Below, piece after piece: positions 37,128 to 52,197 of a stretch of 64,000 nucleotides of DNA. Numbering within the stretch: the first letter of the stretch is position 1; each line of letters opens with the position of its first letter. Below the pieces are notes generated by a model. The model worked only from the letters and a program-made list of their open reading frames with translations, ran no database searches and was not told the DNA's origin. Both the position numbers and the translations under genes were made by a program. Source of the DNA: Chloroflexota bacterium (GTDB lineage: Bacteria; Chloroflexota; Dehalococcoidia; DSTF01; RBG-16-68-14); contig JAJCYW010000020.1 of the NCBI GenBank assembly GCA_029262675.1, positions 202,107-266,106 of the forward strand, written 5' to 3'.

Positions 37128-37823
37128 TTATTGATCGTCGTTCGACGGCTGCGCGGTCGACGCGCTCCGGCGATGCTCGTTGCGTGCGTTTGTCAGGTCA
37201 TCGAGGCGCTCGCTGAGCTGCTCGATGCGCTGCTCCAGTTCCGTGATGCGGTCCCACTCTGGGTCGGGCAGGTGCTGGATGGTATCGGAGCCAGGGTCGC
37301 GATAGGCGACGATGTGGCCTGGCACGCCGACGACGGTCGCGTTGGCCGGCACGTTGGTGACGACGACGGACCCCGCGCCGACGGACGCGTTTTCGCCGAT
37401 CGTAATCGCACCGATCAGCTTCGCGCCCGCGCCGACCTCGACGTTGTTCTCCAGGGTAGGGTGTCGTTTCTCGCGGCGGGTGCTGGTTCCGCCCAGAGTC
37501 ACGCCTTGGTAGAGGTGGCAGTTATCGCCGATCTCGGCCGTCTCGCCGATCACGACGCCCATGCCGTGATCGATGAAGAACCCGTCGCCGATCTTGGCGC
37601 CAGGGTGTATCTCGATGCCCGTGATGGCGCGGTTCAGGTGTGAGATCAGCCTCGGCAGCAGCGGCGCTTTCGCGGCCCGCAGCGTGTGGGCGAGCCGGTG
37701 GAGCTGCCGGGCCTGGAAGCCCGGATAGAAGAGGATAATCTCTAGGGCACTGGTGGCCGCAGGGTCTCGCTCCCTGGCGGCCTGGATATCTCTGCGAATG
37801 CGTTTAAGCAACGACACGCTCAT
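37128..37823 (-). CDS. cysE: Serine O-acetyltransferase
   Basis: [48 protein letters not shown]. Confidence 0.96.
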   Translation of the reverse strand: MSVSLLKRIRRDIQAARERDPAATSALEIILFYPGFQARQLHRLAHTLRAAKAPLLPRLISHLNRAITGIEIHPGAKIGDGFFIDHGMGVVIGETAEIGDNCHLYQGVTLGGTSTRREKRHPTLENNVEVGAGAKLIGAITIGENASVGAGSVVVTNVPANATVVGVPGHIVAYRDPGSDTIQHLPDPEWDRITELEQRIEQLSERLDDLTNARNEHRRSASTAQPSNDDQ

Positions 37824-37998
37824 GGTCCTTTCTGCACAGTGCGGGCTACGTCTGCGGTGGGGCGCTCTCGAAACTCGAGGGCCCCTAGAGACAGACGCAA
37901 CAGTAGCTGCGCGAAAGAACCCGCACGCTTCGGTGAAGTGCGCGACGGGGAAGCGGCGCTGACGTTATGGTATGCATATCTGACGCAATGTTACAATG

Positions 37999-38472
37999 TT
38001 ACGTTGAGTCTAACAGGGCGACGGCGAGAGCCGCAATCCCTTCACCCCGGCCCTGCGACCCGAGGCCATCGGATGTCGTGGCCTTGACGTTGACCGCGGA
38101 GCGATCGACGCGGAGCGCGTCCGCCAGCTTCGCCCGCATCGCATCGATGTGCGGCGCCAGCCGCGGCGCCTCAGCGACTACGGTCGTATCGACGTTCACG
38201 ACCGCGAGGCCAGCGTCCGTTACGAGACCGACGGTCTCACGCAGCAGTTGCAGGCTGTCCGCGTCCCGGTACGTATCGTCGTCTGGCGGGAAGTGCCGGC
38301 CGATGTCGCCCAGGGCGGCGGCGCCCAGCAGCGCGTCGATAAGCGCGTGGCAGAGGACGTCTCCGTCGCTATGGCCGGCCAGGCCTGCCGTGTGCTCGAT
38401 CCGCACGCTGGCGAGGATCAGCGCGCGCCCGCTCTCCAGCGGATGGACGTCGTAGCCGATACCAACCCTCAT
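37999..38472 (-). CDS. ispF: 2-C-methyl-D-erythritol 2,4-cyclodiphosphate synthase
   Basis: RVGIGYDVHPLESGRALILASVRIEHTAGLAGHSDGDVLCHALIDALLGAAALGDIGRHFPPDD. Confidence 0.97.
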   Translation of the reverse strand: MRVGIGYDVHPLESGRALILASVRIEHTAGLAGHSDGDVLCHALIDALLGAAALGDIGRHFPPDDDTYRDADSLQLLRETVGLVTDAGLAVVNVDTTVVAEAPRLAPHIDAMRAKLADALRVDRSAVNVKATTSDGLGSQGRGEGIAALAVALLDST

Positions 38473-39170
38473 TGCGGTCTCCTCAATAGCGCTCGTACCA
38501 GTTCCAGGTCCTCATTCGTCGTCACCTTCAGGTTGTGGCGCGAGCCGGTGTAGAGTCGCACGCGGCCGCCTGCCGCCTCGACGAGCGCCGCGTCGTCAGT
38601 GACGTCGTCAGGGGAAGATGCGTGCGCGTCCATCAGCGGGCCGTAGCGGAACACCTGCGGCGTCTGCGCGAACCAGAGGTGGCTGCGGTCCAGCGTTCGC
38701 GAGACGACATGGTCGCCGTCCGACTCCTTCACTGTGTCCGGCACGGGCAGGGCGCAGCACGCGGCGCCCGTCGCTTGCGCCTCCTGGAGGCCCCGTTCGA
38801 TCAGTTCGCCGGTCACAAGCGGCCGGGCGCCATCGTGGATCACTACCCATGCGCAGCCCCCGATGGCTTGAAGGCCGGCGAGGACGGAGTCTTGCCGCCG
38901 CGCGCCGCCCGCCACTACTGCGGATACCTTGTAGAACCCCTCCTGTCCGACAAGCTCGCGCGTCTGTGCGATCGCGTCGTCCGCGACGACGAGGCAGACG
39001 CGGTCGATGGCCGCGCAGCGCTGGAACGCGGCGACGGCGTAGGCGAGGAGCGGTCGTTCGCGGCCATCCGGGCCTTCGACCGCGACCCACATCTTGTCGG
39101 GGCCGGCCATTCGTCGACTGCGGCCGGCGGCGACGATCACGGCGCCCACGTCCGTTCCTTCGCTGGTCAT
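38469..39170 (-). CDS. ispD: 2-C-methyl-D-erythritol 4-phosphate cytidylyltransferase
   Basis: VIVAAGRSRRMAGPDKMWV, VVIHDGARPLVTGELI, PQVFRYGPLMDAH. Confidence 0.95.
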   Translation of the reverse strand: MTSEGTDVGAVIVAAGRSRRMAGPDKMWVAVEGPDGRERPLLAYAVAAFQRCAAIDRVCLVVADDAIAQTRELVGQEGFYKVSAVVAGGARRQDSVLAGLQAIGGCAWVVIHDGARPLVTGELIERGLQEAQATGAACCALPVPDTVKESDGDHVVSRTLDRSHLWFAQTPQVFRYGPLMDAHASSPDDVTDDAALVEAAGGRVRLYTGSRHNLKVTTNEDLELVRALLRRPQ

Positions 39171-39177
39171 GCGGCCA

Positions 39178-39846
39178 TCACTCCAACAAGCGCCGAACTA
39201 GGTCCGCCGCAACCAACCCACCTGTCGCCAGGTAGACGTTCTTGAGGATCTTTCCGAACAACACGCCGATGAAGAAGTCGCGCAATCGCATGCGCACTGC
39301 CCCCGCGGCCACGCCGGCGATATCGACGGCCGGATTGGGCACGGACGAGAGCAGGAACATGGTGAGGATGCCGCGGCGCTGCATCCAGGCCTTCACGCGA
39401 GGATAGAAGGGCCGGTCGCGGAAGAGCATGCTGCCGCCGTACCCGGCCGCGTAGCCCGTCAGCTCTCCGATCGCTTCGGCCGGCCCCGCGACGAGGCCAA
39501 CGACGACCGGTGTTGGAATGCCGAGGACCGGGTCGAGGAACGCGCCTGCGCCCGTGATCGCCGCGGCGCCCGGCATCGGCAATACAATCGACGCGGCGCT
39601 GATCAGCGCGACGACGAAGAGGCCGATGTAGCCATACGTGGTGAGTTGGGCAAGGTCGATGTCGAAGAAGAAGAACGTGAACGCTAACGCGCTGGTCAGC
39701 GCCGCCACCAGGATTAGCAGGCTGTACTCTAGCCGCCGTGCGGCCCAGGAGAGCGCCGGGTGAGACGATTGGAACAGCGCTTCGGCTTCCAGCGCCTCCT
39801 GTGCAGTGGCGACGGGGCCGCGCGGCTCCTGTGATTCGTCCATCAA
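39178..39846 (-). CDS. VTT-domain (DedA/SNARE-associated-like) membrane protein
   Basis: Multi-TM; PMPGAAAITGAGAFLDP, GPAEAIGELTGYAAGYGG. Confidence 0.8.
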   Translation of the reverse strand: MMDESQEPRGPVATAQEALEAEALFQSSHPALSWAARRLEYSLLILVAALTSALAFTFFFFDIDLAQLTTYGYIGLFVVALISAASIVLPMPGAAAITGAGAFLDPVLGIPTPVVVGLVAGPAEAIGELTGYAAGYGGSMLFRDRPFYPRVKAWMQRRGILTMFLLSSVPNPAVDIAGVAAGAVRMRLRDFFIGVLFGKILKNVYLATGGLVAADLVRRLLE

Positions 39847-39897
39847 TGTTCCCAGCCATCATATCAAGTTCATCTCGAACGCGGCTGTGATGCAGAC

Positions 39898-39925
39898 CGG
39901 GCCTCCCGCCTGAACGGGAGGCCCG
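39898..39925. terminator. Hairpin downstream of rpoC (no clear T-tail)
   Basis: CGGGCCTCCCG-CCTGAA-CGGGAGGCCCG, 11-bp perfect stem. Confidence 0.6.
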
Positions 39926-39953
39926 ATGCGTTTCGCGATGCGGGAGCGCGGAG

Positions 39954-44352
<4,399 letters not shown>

Positions 44353-44366
<14 letters not shown>

Positions 44367-47300
44367 TGAAGATCTCCTCTCCGCGCTCCATGCCTTGCAA
44401 GTTGATGCCCAGGCGTGGCGGTTCCGGACCATCATCCGGAATGCCAACCTGCTCGTCGTCTTCGTTGAGAACCTCTACAGAGAGTCCAAGGCTCTGCAGC
44501 TCCTTTACGAGCACCTTGAACGACTCCGGAATACCCGGCTCCAGGACATCCTCGCCCTTGACGATCGCTTCGTATGTCTTAACGCGACCGACCACGTCGT
44601 CGCTCTTTACGGTCAGAAGCTCCTGCAGCACGTGTGCGGCGCCGTACGCTTCCAGCGCCCAGACCTCCATCTCACCGAAGCGCTGTCCGCCGAACTGCGC
44701 CTTGCCACCCAGCGGCTGCTGTGTGATCAGCGAGTAGGGTCCCGTGGAACGGGCGTGGATCTTGTCTTCGACGAGGTGGATCAGCTTCATCAGGTAGACG
44801 AAGCCGATCGTCACCGGCTGATCGAACTGCTCGCCGCTGCGGCCGTCGAAGAGCGGCTGCTTGCCGAAGATGGGCGGGGAGATCTTGCGCTTCGCAGAAA
44901 TCTGTTCGGCCTTCTCCAGCAGCCGCTCCATGGTGGGGTTGCGCATCTTCCGCACGCCCATGTTGTTCAGCCAGACTTCCAGGCAGGCGCGCTTGGCGAT
45001 GCCCGCTTGCGCTTCATCCATGATGTCGGTTGCCGTGTAGCCCTGCTTCTTCAGCCAGGCCTCAAACACCGGCAGATCCAAATGCTCGCCGTAGGGGTGG
45101 CTGTTGTCGCTGTTGACGCCCGGCTCGAACGCGCCAGCCTCGCTAGCTAGCCAGGCGCGGGCGAGCGCGTCTTCGATCTCTTCGCCGGACGCGCCGTCGA
45201 AGACGGGCGAAACGGCGCGAAAGCCGAGCTGCTGTACGGCCCAGCCGAGGTGCGTCTCCAGCACCTGCCCGACGTTCATCCGGCTCGGGACGCCAATCGG
45301 GTTGAGGATGATGTCGACGGGCGTGCCGTCCGCCAGGTACGGCATGTCCTCCATCGGCAGGATGCTGGCGATGACGCCCTTGTTTCCGTGACGCCCGGCC
45401 ATCTTGTCACCGGCCGAGATCTTGCGCCGCTGGGCGATCGACACGCGCACCAACTGGTTGACGCCGGCGGGCAGTTCGTCGTTGTCATCGCGGGAGAACA
45501 CGCGGACGTCGATTACCTTGCCCTTTTCTCCGTGCGGTACACGCATCGATGTGTCCTTGACCTCACGCGCCTTCTCACCGAAGATCGCGCGGAGCAGCTT
45601 CTCCTCCGCCGTCAGCTCCGTCTCGCCCTTGGGCGTGATCTTGCCGACGAGGATGTCGCCGGAGCTGACCTCCGCGCCGATTCGGATGATGCCGTCTTCG
45701 TCCAGGTCGCGCAGGCTCTCCTCACCGACGTTGGGGATGTCGCGAGTGATCTCTTCCGAGCCGAGCTTGGTGTCCCGCGACTCGACCTCGTGCTTCTCGA
45801 TATGGATTGACGTGAAGCGGTCGTCTTGGACTACGCGCTCTGAGATGACGATCGCGTCCTCGAAGTTGTGGCCCTCCCAGCTCAGGAACGCGCAGAGGAT
45901 GTTCTGACCAAGCGCAAGCTCGCCTTGGTCGGTCGACGAACTGTCGATCAGCGGATCGCCTATGTTGACGCGCTGGCCTGCTGTCACAGCAGGGCGCTGA
46001 TTCATACAAGTGCCCTGGTTGGAGCGGATGAAGCTCTGCAGTGGGTACTCTGTCTCACCACCTGTGTCGTAATTCACGACCACGTTGTCGGCCGTTGAGC
46101 TGAGAACCTGGCCGGGACCCTTGGCGAGGATCACCTGGCCTGAGTCCGCGGCGGCGCGCCGCTCGAAGCCCGTGGTCACCAGCGGCACCTGCGGGCGCAG
46201 AAGGGGCACTGCCTGCCGCTGCATGTTCGCGCCCATCAGGGCGCGAGGCGCGTCGTCGTGCTCCAGGAACGGGATCAGACAGGTGGCGACGCTCAGTACC
46301 TGCTCCGGCGTCACGTCCATGTAGTCGATGTGTTCCGGCAGCTCCATGTGGAAGCGCTCGCCCTGTCGCGCCTCTACGCGCTGCTCGACGAAACCATTAT
46401 CGCTATCGAGGATCGAGTTGGCCTGGGCGATGATGTAGCGCTCTTCGACGTCCGCAGAGAGGTAGGCGATCTCGTCCGTCACAAACGGGACGATGGGGAT
46501 CAGATCGTCGTCGGCTTTCTCCAGCCGCCTCGCGATTGCCGCCGTTACCTCCTGGCCCGCTTCGGCGATCATGCCGCCCTGGGGGCCGGCGACGGTGTCT
46601 CGGACCGTCTGACCAATTAGGGCGGGGTCCGTCGCTTCTAGCTCGCGGATAACCTTGCGGTAGGGCGTTTCGATGAAGCCGTAGCGATTGATAATGCCGT
46701 AGGTCGCCAGGCTGCCGATCAGGCCGATGTTGGGTCCCTCCGGAGTCTCGATCGGGCAGATGCGGCCGTAATGGCTGTGGTGGACGTCTCGCACATCGAA
46801 GCCCGCCCGGTCGCGGGAGAGGCCGCCGGGGCCGAGTGCGGACAGCCGCCGCTTGTGTGTGAGCTCGGCCAGCGGGTTGGTCTGGTCCATGAACTGCGAT
46901 AGTTGCGAGCCGCCAAAGAACTCCTTCATAGAGGCGACGACGGGGCGAATGTTGATCAAGGCGCTCGGCGTCGCCTGGTCGGCGTCCGTGATCGTCATGC
47001 GCTCCCTGATCACGCGCTCCATGCGCAGCAGGCCGATCCGGAACTGGTTCTGGATCAGCTCGCCTACAGCGCGCACGCGGCGGTTGCCCAGGTGGTCGAT
47101 GTCGTCCGCGTGGCCTTGGCCGTTGTTAAGAACGATGATCTCACGGATGATTGACGACATGTCCTCTGGCGTCAGCGTGCGGGTCTCTTCTTTCAGGTTG
47201 AGGCCCAGCCGCTGCGTCACCTTGTATCGACCAACGCGGCCGAGGTCGTAGCGGCGCGGGTTGAAGAAGAGTGAGTTGATCAGATTTCGAGCGTTGTCCT

Positions 47301-48279
47301 TCGTCGGCGGGTCACCCGGGCGCAGCCTGCGGTAGAACTCCAGCAGCGCCTCTTGTTTGTTCTTCGTTGGCTCTTTCTCTATCGTCGATTGGATGTAGCC
47401 ATGGTCGGGGTTTGTGTCGACGGCAGCGAAGGCGGCCAGCATCCGTTCGTCGGTGCCGAGTTCTTCGTCGTCGAGCTTGTCGTCCTCGTCGATCGCACGC
47501 AGCAGCGTCGTGATCGGGATCTTGCGCTTGCGGTCGACTTTCACGGAGACGATGTCTTTGTTCGAGGTCTCGAACTCCAGCCACGCACCGCGGCTCGGGA
47601 TCAATTTCGCTGAACAGAGGTCGCGGCCGCTGGTGGCGTCGGTGTTGATCGAGAAGTAGCAGCCCGGCGAACGCACAAGCTGCGCGACGACGACGCGCTC
47701 GGCGCCGTTGATGATGAACGTGCCATTGGGCGTCATCAGCGGGAAGTCGCCCATGAAGAGTTCTTGTTCCTTGACCTCGCCGGTCTCCTTCACCAGCAAC
47801 TGGACCCAGACCTTGAGCGGGGCGGAGTAGGTCGTGTCGCGGATGCGGCACTCGTTCTCGGAGTACTTCGGCTCGCCGAAGGAGTACGGTCGCACCGGCA
47901 GCGACGCGATGCGCGCCCTGCGCAGCGCCTGCGCCGTTTCCATCGTCAGCGGCTCGCCCTTCTTGGCGATCCTCTTCTTGTCCTTACTCTTGACGTCCTC
48001 CAGCGGCACCATGCCTATGTACTCTTCCAGGCTCTCGCTGGTGTCCTTCGGCGAGATCTCCCTGGCAAACCGCATCTCCATTCGATTGCCCGTGAAGTCC
48101 TGAATCGGCGAGATCTCGCGCAGCAGGTCATCCAAGCCTTCTTCGGTGAACCACTCGTACGAGTCCAGTTGGATGCGTACCAGATGGGGAATGTCGATAA
48201 CGTGCGGTATGTCCGCGTAGGACTTGGTCATGCTGGGGACGGCGGAACCGTCACTCACCGATTCGGCGGTCATTACCAT
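44353..48279 (-). CDS. rpoB: DNA-directed RNA polymerase subunit beta
   Basis: [68 protein letters not shown]. Confidence 0.98.
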
Positions 48280-48430
48280 AGCAATGCACTCCTATTTGCT
48301 GAAGGGGACGCAGAAATAGGCCCGTCCCTACCTATCGGGAGGGTCTCCTCGTTGAAACGCTACTAGGGACAAGAACACAAAGGGGTCAGTCTAGCCGCGC
48401 CCTTTACTCTAGCTAGCTGGGTGATTGGCA
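48280..48430 (-). promoter_or_regulatory. Structured 5' leader of rpoBC with SD-sequestering hairpin
   Basis: SD AGGAG at 48289..48293. Stem CCTATTT (48291..48297)/AAATAGG (48314..48320). Alternative stems GTCCCTA (48324..48330)/TAGGGAC (48364..48370) and GGGACG (48305..48310)/CGTCCC (48323..48328). Confidence 0.6.
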
Positions 48431-48438
48431 CTAGAACT

Positions 48439-48467
48439 AGTATACAAACTTGCCTTAGTACCCGCAA
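48439..48467 (-). promoter_or_regulatory. Putative rpoBC promoter
   Basis: Minus strand TTGCGG-17 nt-TATACT. Confidence 0.65.
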
Positions 48468-48658
48468 GCCAGGTTACGAGTGGCGTTGACGCAGAATAAC
48501 CTGAATCTGGCTGAAGCTGGCGGATGGGAGGCCAAGTTCCCGCCGCTGCGCGAGCGGGTTCGCGCAGCCGTTCACCGTGCGATATGCTGTCGGCGATTTC
48601 GCGACGCAATTCGGCAAGCCGCCCGTTAGGGTGGCCGTCCGCCCACGGGAGTGTACAC

Positions 48659-49825
48659 ATGCAATTCGAGCTCTCTGAAGAGCAGCGGCTGATTCAGGAG
48701 ACGGCGCGCAGGATCGCGAAGGAGCGCGTCGCGCCCCGCGCGGCCGAGATGGACGTCAGCGAAGAGTACCCGCACGATATCTATGAGGCCTTTCGCGACG
48801 TGGGTCTGCTTGGTCTGACGATCCCGGAAGCGTACGGCGGCAGCGGCTCCGGCGTGCTTTCGCTGGCGCTGGCAGTAGAGGAGGTCGCCAAGTACTGCTG
48901 CGCTTCTGGACTGGTTCTCCTTCTTTCCGCGCTGCCGACGCAGCCGATCGTGTTTGGCGGCAGCGAGGATCAGAAGAACCAGTGGCTCGAGCAGGTGGCA
49001 ACGGGCGCTGCGAAGGCCGCCTTCTGTCTCACTGAGCCCAACTCGGGCTCGGATGCGTCCGCCCTCGAGACGCGGGCCGTGCGCGACGGCGACGATTACG
49101 TGCTCAACGGCGAGAAGATGTACATCTCCGGTGGCACCGTCGCCGACTTCGTCGTGGCGTTCGCCAAGACAGATTCGTCCAGCGGGCCAAAGGGCATCTC
49201 CGGCTTCATCGTGCCGACGGATAGCCCCGGCTTCTCCGTCGCGGGCCAGGACCGCAAGATGGGCGTCCGCGGCGTGCCAACGGCGAACCTCGTTTTCAAG
49301 GACGTGCGTGTGGGACCGGATCTGCTGATCGGCGGCGAGGAGGGCAAGGGCTTCAACCAGGCGATGCTGACGCTGAACTCGCTGCGGCCCGTCGTCGGCG
49401 CGCGCGGCGTCGGCCTCGCCGAGGGCGCGATGACGTATGCGCTGAACTTCGCCCGCGATCGCGAGGCGTTCGGCAAGCCGATCGCGGACCTTCAGGCGAT
49501 CCAGTTCATGTTCGCGGACATGGCGATCCAGATCGAAGCGGCGCGGCTCCTCGTCTACCAGGGCGCTTGGCTGGTCGATCAGGGCAAGTACCGCCGCGAG
49601 AACGCGTCCATGCTCTCGATTGCGAAGGCGTTTGCGACGGAGATGGCAGTGAAGGTGGCGTCGGACGCGCTCCAGGTGCTGGGCGCGCAGGGCTACATGA
49701 TGGACCACCCGCTGGAACGCCACTACCGCGACGCTCGCCAGTTGACGATCGTCGAGGGGACGTCCCAGATCCAGCGCGTCGTCATCGCGCGGGCGCTGAT
49801 GGAGCGGGAGCTGGTCTACCCTTGA
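48659..49825 (+). CDS. Acyl-CoA dehydrogenase
   Basis: MQFELSEEQRLIQETARRIAKERVAPRAAEMD; AFCLTEPNSGSDASALETRA; HYRDARQLTIVEGTSQIQRVVIAR. Confidence 0.96.
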   Translation: MQFELSEEQRLIQETARRIAKERVAPRAAEMDVSEEYPHDIYEAFRDVGLLGLTIPEAYGGSGSGVLSLALAVEEVAKYCCASGLVLLLSALPTQPIVFGGSEDQKNQWLEQVATGAAKAAFCLTEPNSGSDASALETRAVRDGDDYVLNGEKMYISGGTVADFVVAFAKTDSSSGPKGISGFIVPTDSPGFSVAGQDRKMGVRGVPTANLVFKDVRVGPDLLIGGEEGKGFNQAMLTLNSLRPVVGARGVGLAEGAMTYALNFARDREAFGKPIADLQAIQFMFADMAIQIEAARLLVYQGAWLVDQGKYRRENASMLSIAKAFATEMAVKVASDALQVLGAQGYMMDHPLERHYRDARQLTIVEGTSQIQRVVIARALMERELVYP

Positions 49826-49832
49826 AATCGCG

Positions 49833-49904
49833 CCACAGCTTGTGGCCTCGGCAGCTCGACGAGATTGCTGCCGCGAATCATGGCCTCAGCAGCTTGTGGC
49901 TGAG
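49833..49904. repeat. Cluster of three stem-loops downstream of acyl-CoA dehydrogenase
   Basis: CCACA-GCT-TGTGG; GGCAGC...GCTGCC; CTCAGC...GCTGAG. Confidence 0.6.
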
Positions 49905-49998
49905 ATAGCCTCTCCAGTTTCGCGCCGCACCACTTGTCTGTAGCCCGTGATTTCCTCATGCGTCCACAAGCCATGGCTGTGGATGCCGCAAGAAATGC

Positions 49999-51108
49999 CT
50001 ACCCGCCACCGTCTTCTGGCACGAAGATGCGTCGCGCCGCCTCAGACCAGACGGTCCAGGCTCGCTTTGCGGTGCCGTCCTGCCGCGTCAGTCCGCTGTC
50101 CTGCAGCAAATCGACAGGCGCCTCTCCCGTGAATGTCGGGTCCTGTCCGGTGAACCAGATGACGAGCTGCATCGAGAGCTGCTCCGCGTTGAGCAGCGTC
50201 CGGCTGACGAACGCGGCCTGCGCGGCCTCGGCATCGGCGCGGCTGTTGCCTTCGTCCGGCGCGGACGGGTAGCCCATGCCGCTGATGACTAATGGCCGCT
50301 CTGAGTAGAGCGATAGCTGGGCATAGTACGAGTCCGGGATCTCCCCGGCGGTGGGAAAGGCCAGTATCGGAAAGCTGCTCACTGCCAGCACGTCCAGCCG
50401 CGGCTCGAAACGGCCCAGCAGGTACCACTGAGATGGCAGCGGCTCTTCTACGGGCAGCAGACCCTGCAGCTCCTCAAGCTGAAACGTCGGGAACACCAGC
50501 GTGTCCGGCGAGATCGCTTTCACCGCTTCGTACGCCTCGTGGTAGAGGATAACGAAGCGCTCAAAGTCTTCGGGCTGGTGCTGCTGGTAGCCGTTGATCT
50601 CAACACCGAGCGCCAGGTACTGCGGGCGGTAGCTCTCCGCGACGTACTCGGCGTAGGTGATGAAGGCCTGGCGCACCTCCTCGTTGGCGAAGCCGGCGCC
50701 CGCCAGTTCGTCCGGCAGGCCGGCCAGCCTGCTGCGCCGCTGCGTGCCGTCCGTGGGGTCGATGGCGACGAAGATGCTAAGCCCGTTTTCCTCTGCCAGC
50801 GCGACTTCGCGCTCCGTCGCCCGCACAGTGTCGTCTGAGATACTGCCGGCCAGCAGCTCTGCCCAGGGCGGTGTGCGCTGGATGAGAATCACGTCGCCGG
50901 CAGTGCCGGCCAGCTCGAACGTGTCGACGTAGCTCTCCTCAGTCAACTCCGGCGGCAACGAGCTGATGCCCATGGCAAAGCTGCGCGTCAGATCGATGGC
51001 CGTCGGGGTCGGTAAAGGAGGGTCGCTGGAGCCGCCGCCGGCGCAGGCGGCGATGCCGAGGCCTGCGGCGAGCAGTGCGATGCAGACGGCGAGCGCGTTG
51101 CGCCTCAC
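49999..51108 (-). CDS. Lipoprotein, glycoside-hydrolase-like TIM barrel (hypothetical)
   Basis: GTG start at 51108; VCIALLAAGLGIAACAGGG lipobox; YLALGVEINGYQQHQPEDFERFVILYHEAYEAVKAISPDTLVFPTFQ. Confidence 0.75.
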   Translation of the reverse strand: MRRNALAVCIALLAAGLGIAACAGGGSSDPPLPTPTAIDLTRSFAMGISSLPPELTEESYVDTFELAGTAGDVILIQRTPPWAELLAGSISDDTVRATEREVALAEENGLSIFVAIDPTDGTQRRSRLAGLPDELAGAGFANEEVRQAFITYAEYVAESYRPQYLALGVEINGYQQHQPEDFERFVILYHEAYEAVKAISPDTLVFPTFQLEELQGLLPVEEPLPSQWYLLGRFEPRLDVLAVSSFPILAFPTAGEIPDSYYAQLSLYSERPLVISGMGYPSAPDEGNSRADAEAAQAAFVSRTLLNAEQLSMQLVIWFTGQDPTFTGEAPVDLLQDSGLTRQDGTAKRAWTVWSEAARRIFVPEDGGG

Positions 51109-51221
51109 GGGCTGATTGTACCCGCGCTTGTGCTTTACGCAACAGGCTGTTCGGCCCTGGCGTGCCTTGTCTGTTCGTTGACGCGCCTTGGCGGGTGTGC
51201 CAGAATCGGGCTGGAGGTGCC

Positions 51222-52025
51222 ATGACAGAAAATTCCGACAGGACGTTGATGAACGGCGCGCGAGCCTACCTGGCCGGGCTACAAGATGACGAGCGGTTTG
51301 AGCACCAGGCCGAGGTGGAACGCTTTGTTCGCTGGTGCGGCGCGGACCGGACCTGGTCAGAGCTCTCCGGCCACGATGTCGCGACATACGGCGACACGAT
51401 CAAGGGTACGGTGATCGATGCGACGGGCCGTGCTAACGCGGTCAAGAAGTTCCTCTCCGCGGCTAAGAAAAGCGGCTTCACACCGACGAATCTCGGCACC
51501 CACCTCCGCGTCAAGAAAGGCGCGCGGTCGCGCACGCCGGAGCGACCAATCGACTTCGACAAGATGGAGATTACGGAAGCGGAACGGGATGCGTTGGGCG
51601 AGGAGCTCGAGTTGTTGAAGGCCCAGCGACCGCAGATCATCGCGGACATCCAGCGTGCGCGCGAGGACAAGGACTTCCGCGAGAACGCTCCACTCGACGC
51701 CGCGCGCGAACGGCAGGGTTACGTCGAGGGTCGCATTCAGAAGATCGAGCTCACGCTCGATTTGGCGACCGTCGTCGCCGAGGGGCCAGCGGCGGACGGC
51801 ACGGTGGTGGAGATCGGCTGTACTGTTTTCCTCACCAACCTCAAGTCGGACATGGAGTTGACGTACACGCTGGTGCGTCCGGGCGAAATCGACGCTTCCC
51901 AGGGCCGCATCTCGTTCGAATCGCCGGTCGGCCGCGCGCTGCTGCGCAAGCGCGTCGGCGCGGAGGTCGAGGTGGAGGCGCCGTCCGGCACGCTGCGATT
52001 CCGCGTCGACCGCGTCGAAGCCTAA
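51222..52025 (+). CDS. GreA-like transcription elongation factor with N-terminal integrase-SAM-like extension
   Basis: C-terminal coiled-coil plus FKBP-like GreA domain (ERDALGEELELLKAQRPQIIADIQRAREDKDFRENAPLDAARERQGYVEGRIQKIE); about 100-aa extra N-terminus. Confidence 0.85.
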   Translation: MTENSDRTLMNGARAYLAGLQDDERFEHQAEVERFVRWCGADRTWSELSGHDVATYGDTIKGTVIDATGRANAVKKFLSAAKKSGFTPTNLGTHLRVKKGARSRTPERPIDFDKMEITEAERDALGEELELLKAQRPQIIADIQRAREDKDFRENAPLDAARERQGYVEGRIQKIELTLDLATVVAEGPAADGTVVEIGCTVFLTNLKSDMELTYTLVRPGEIDASQGRISFESPVGRALLRKRVGAEVEVEAPSGTLRFRVDRVEA

Positions 52026-52197
52026 GGCGGAGTCGCTCCCGCCGCTCGCACGATCAGGGTACGCCCCGGCGCGTTTCAGGGAGGATCGGCTTCAGGTTCG
52101 GCTCCGTCTGCCGAAGGATCGGACGTGGCCCTTGTTCGCCGCGTCCGGCGCGTGCAACGCGCACATGACGCGAAGGACGGGGATATGGAGGTACAAG

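Noticed and set aside
48324-48370. GTTTCAACGAGGAGACC-like stretch upstream of rpoB that resembles a CRISPR repeat start
   Set aside because: Occurs once, with no spacer-repeat periodicity and no cas genes; better explained as part of the rpoB leader.
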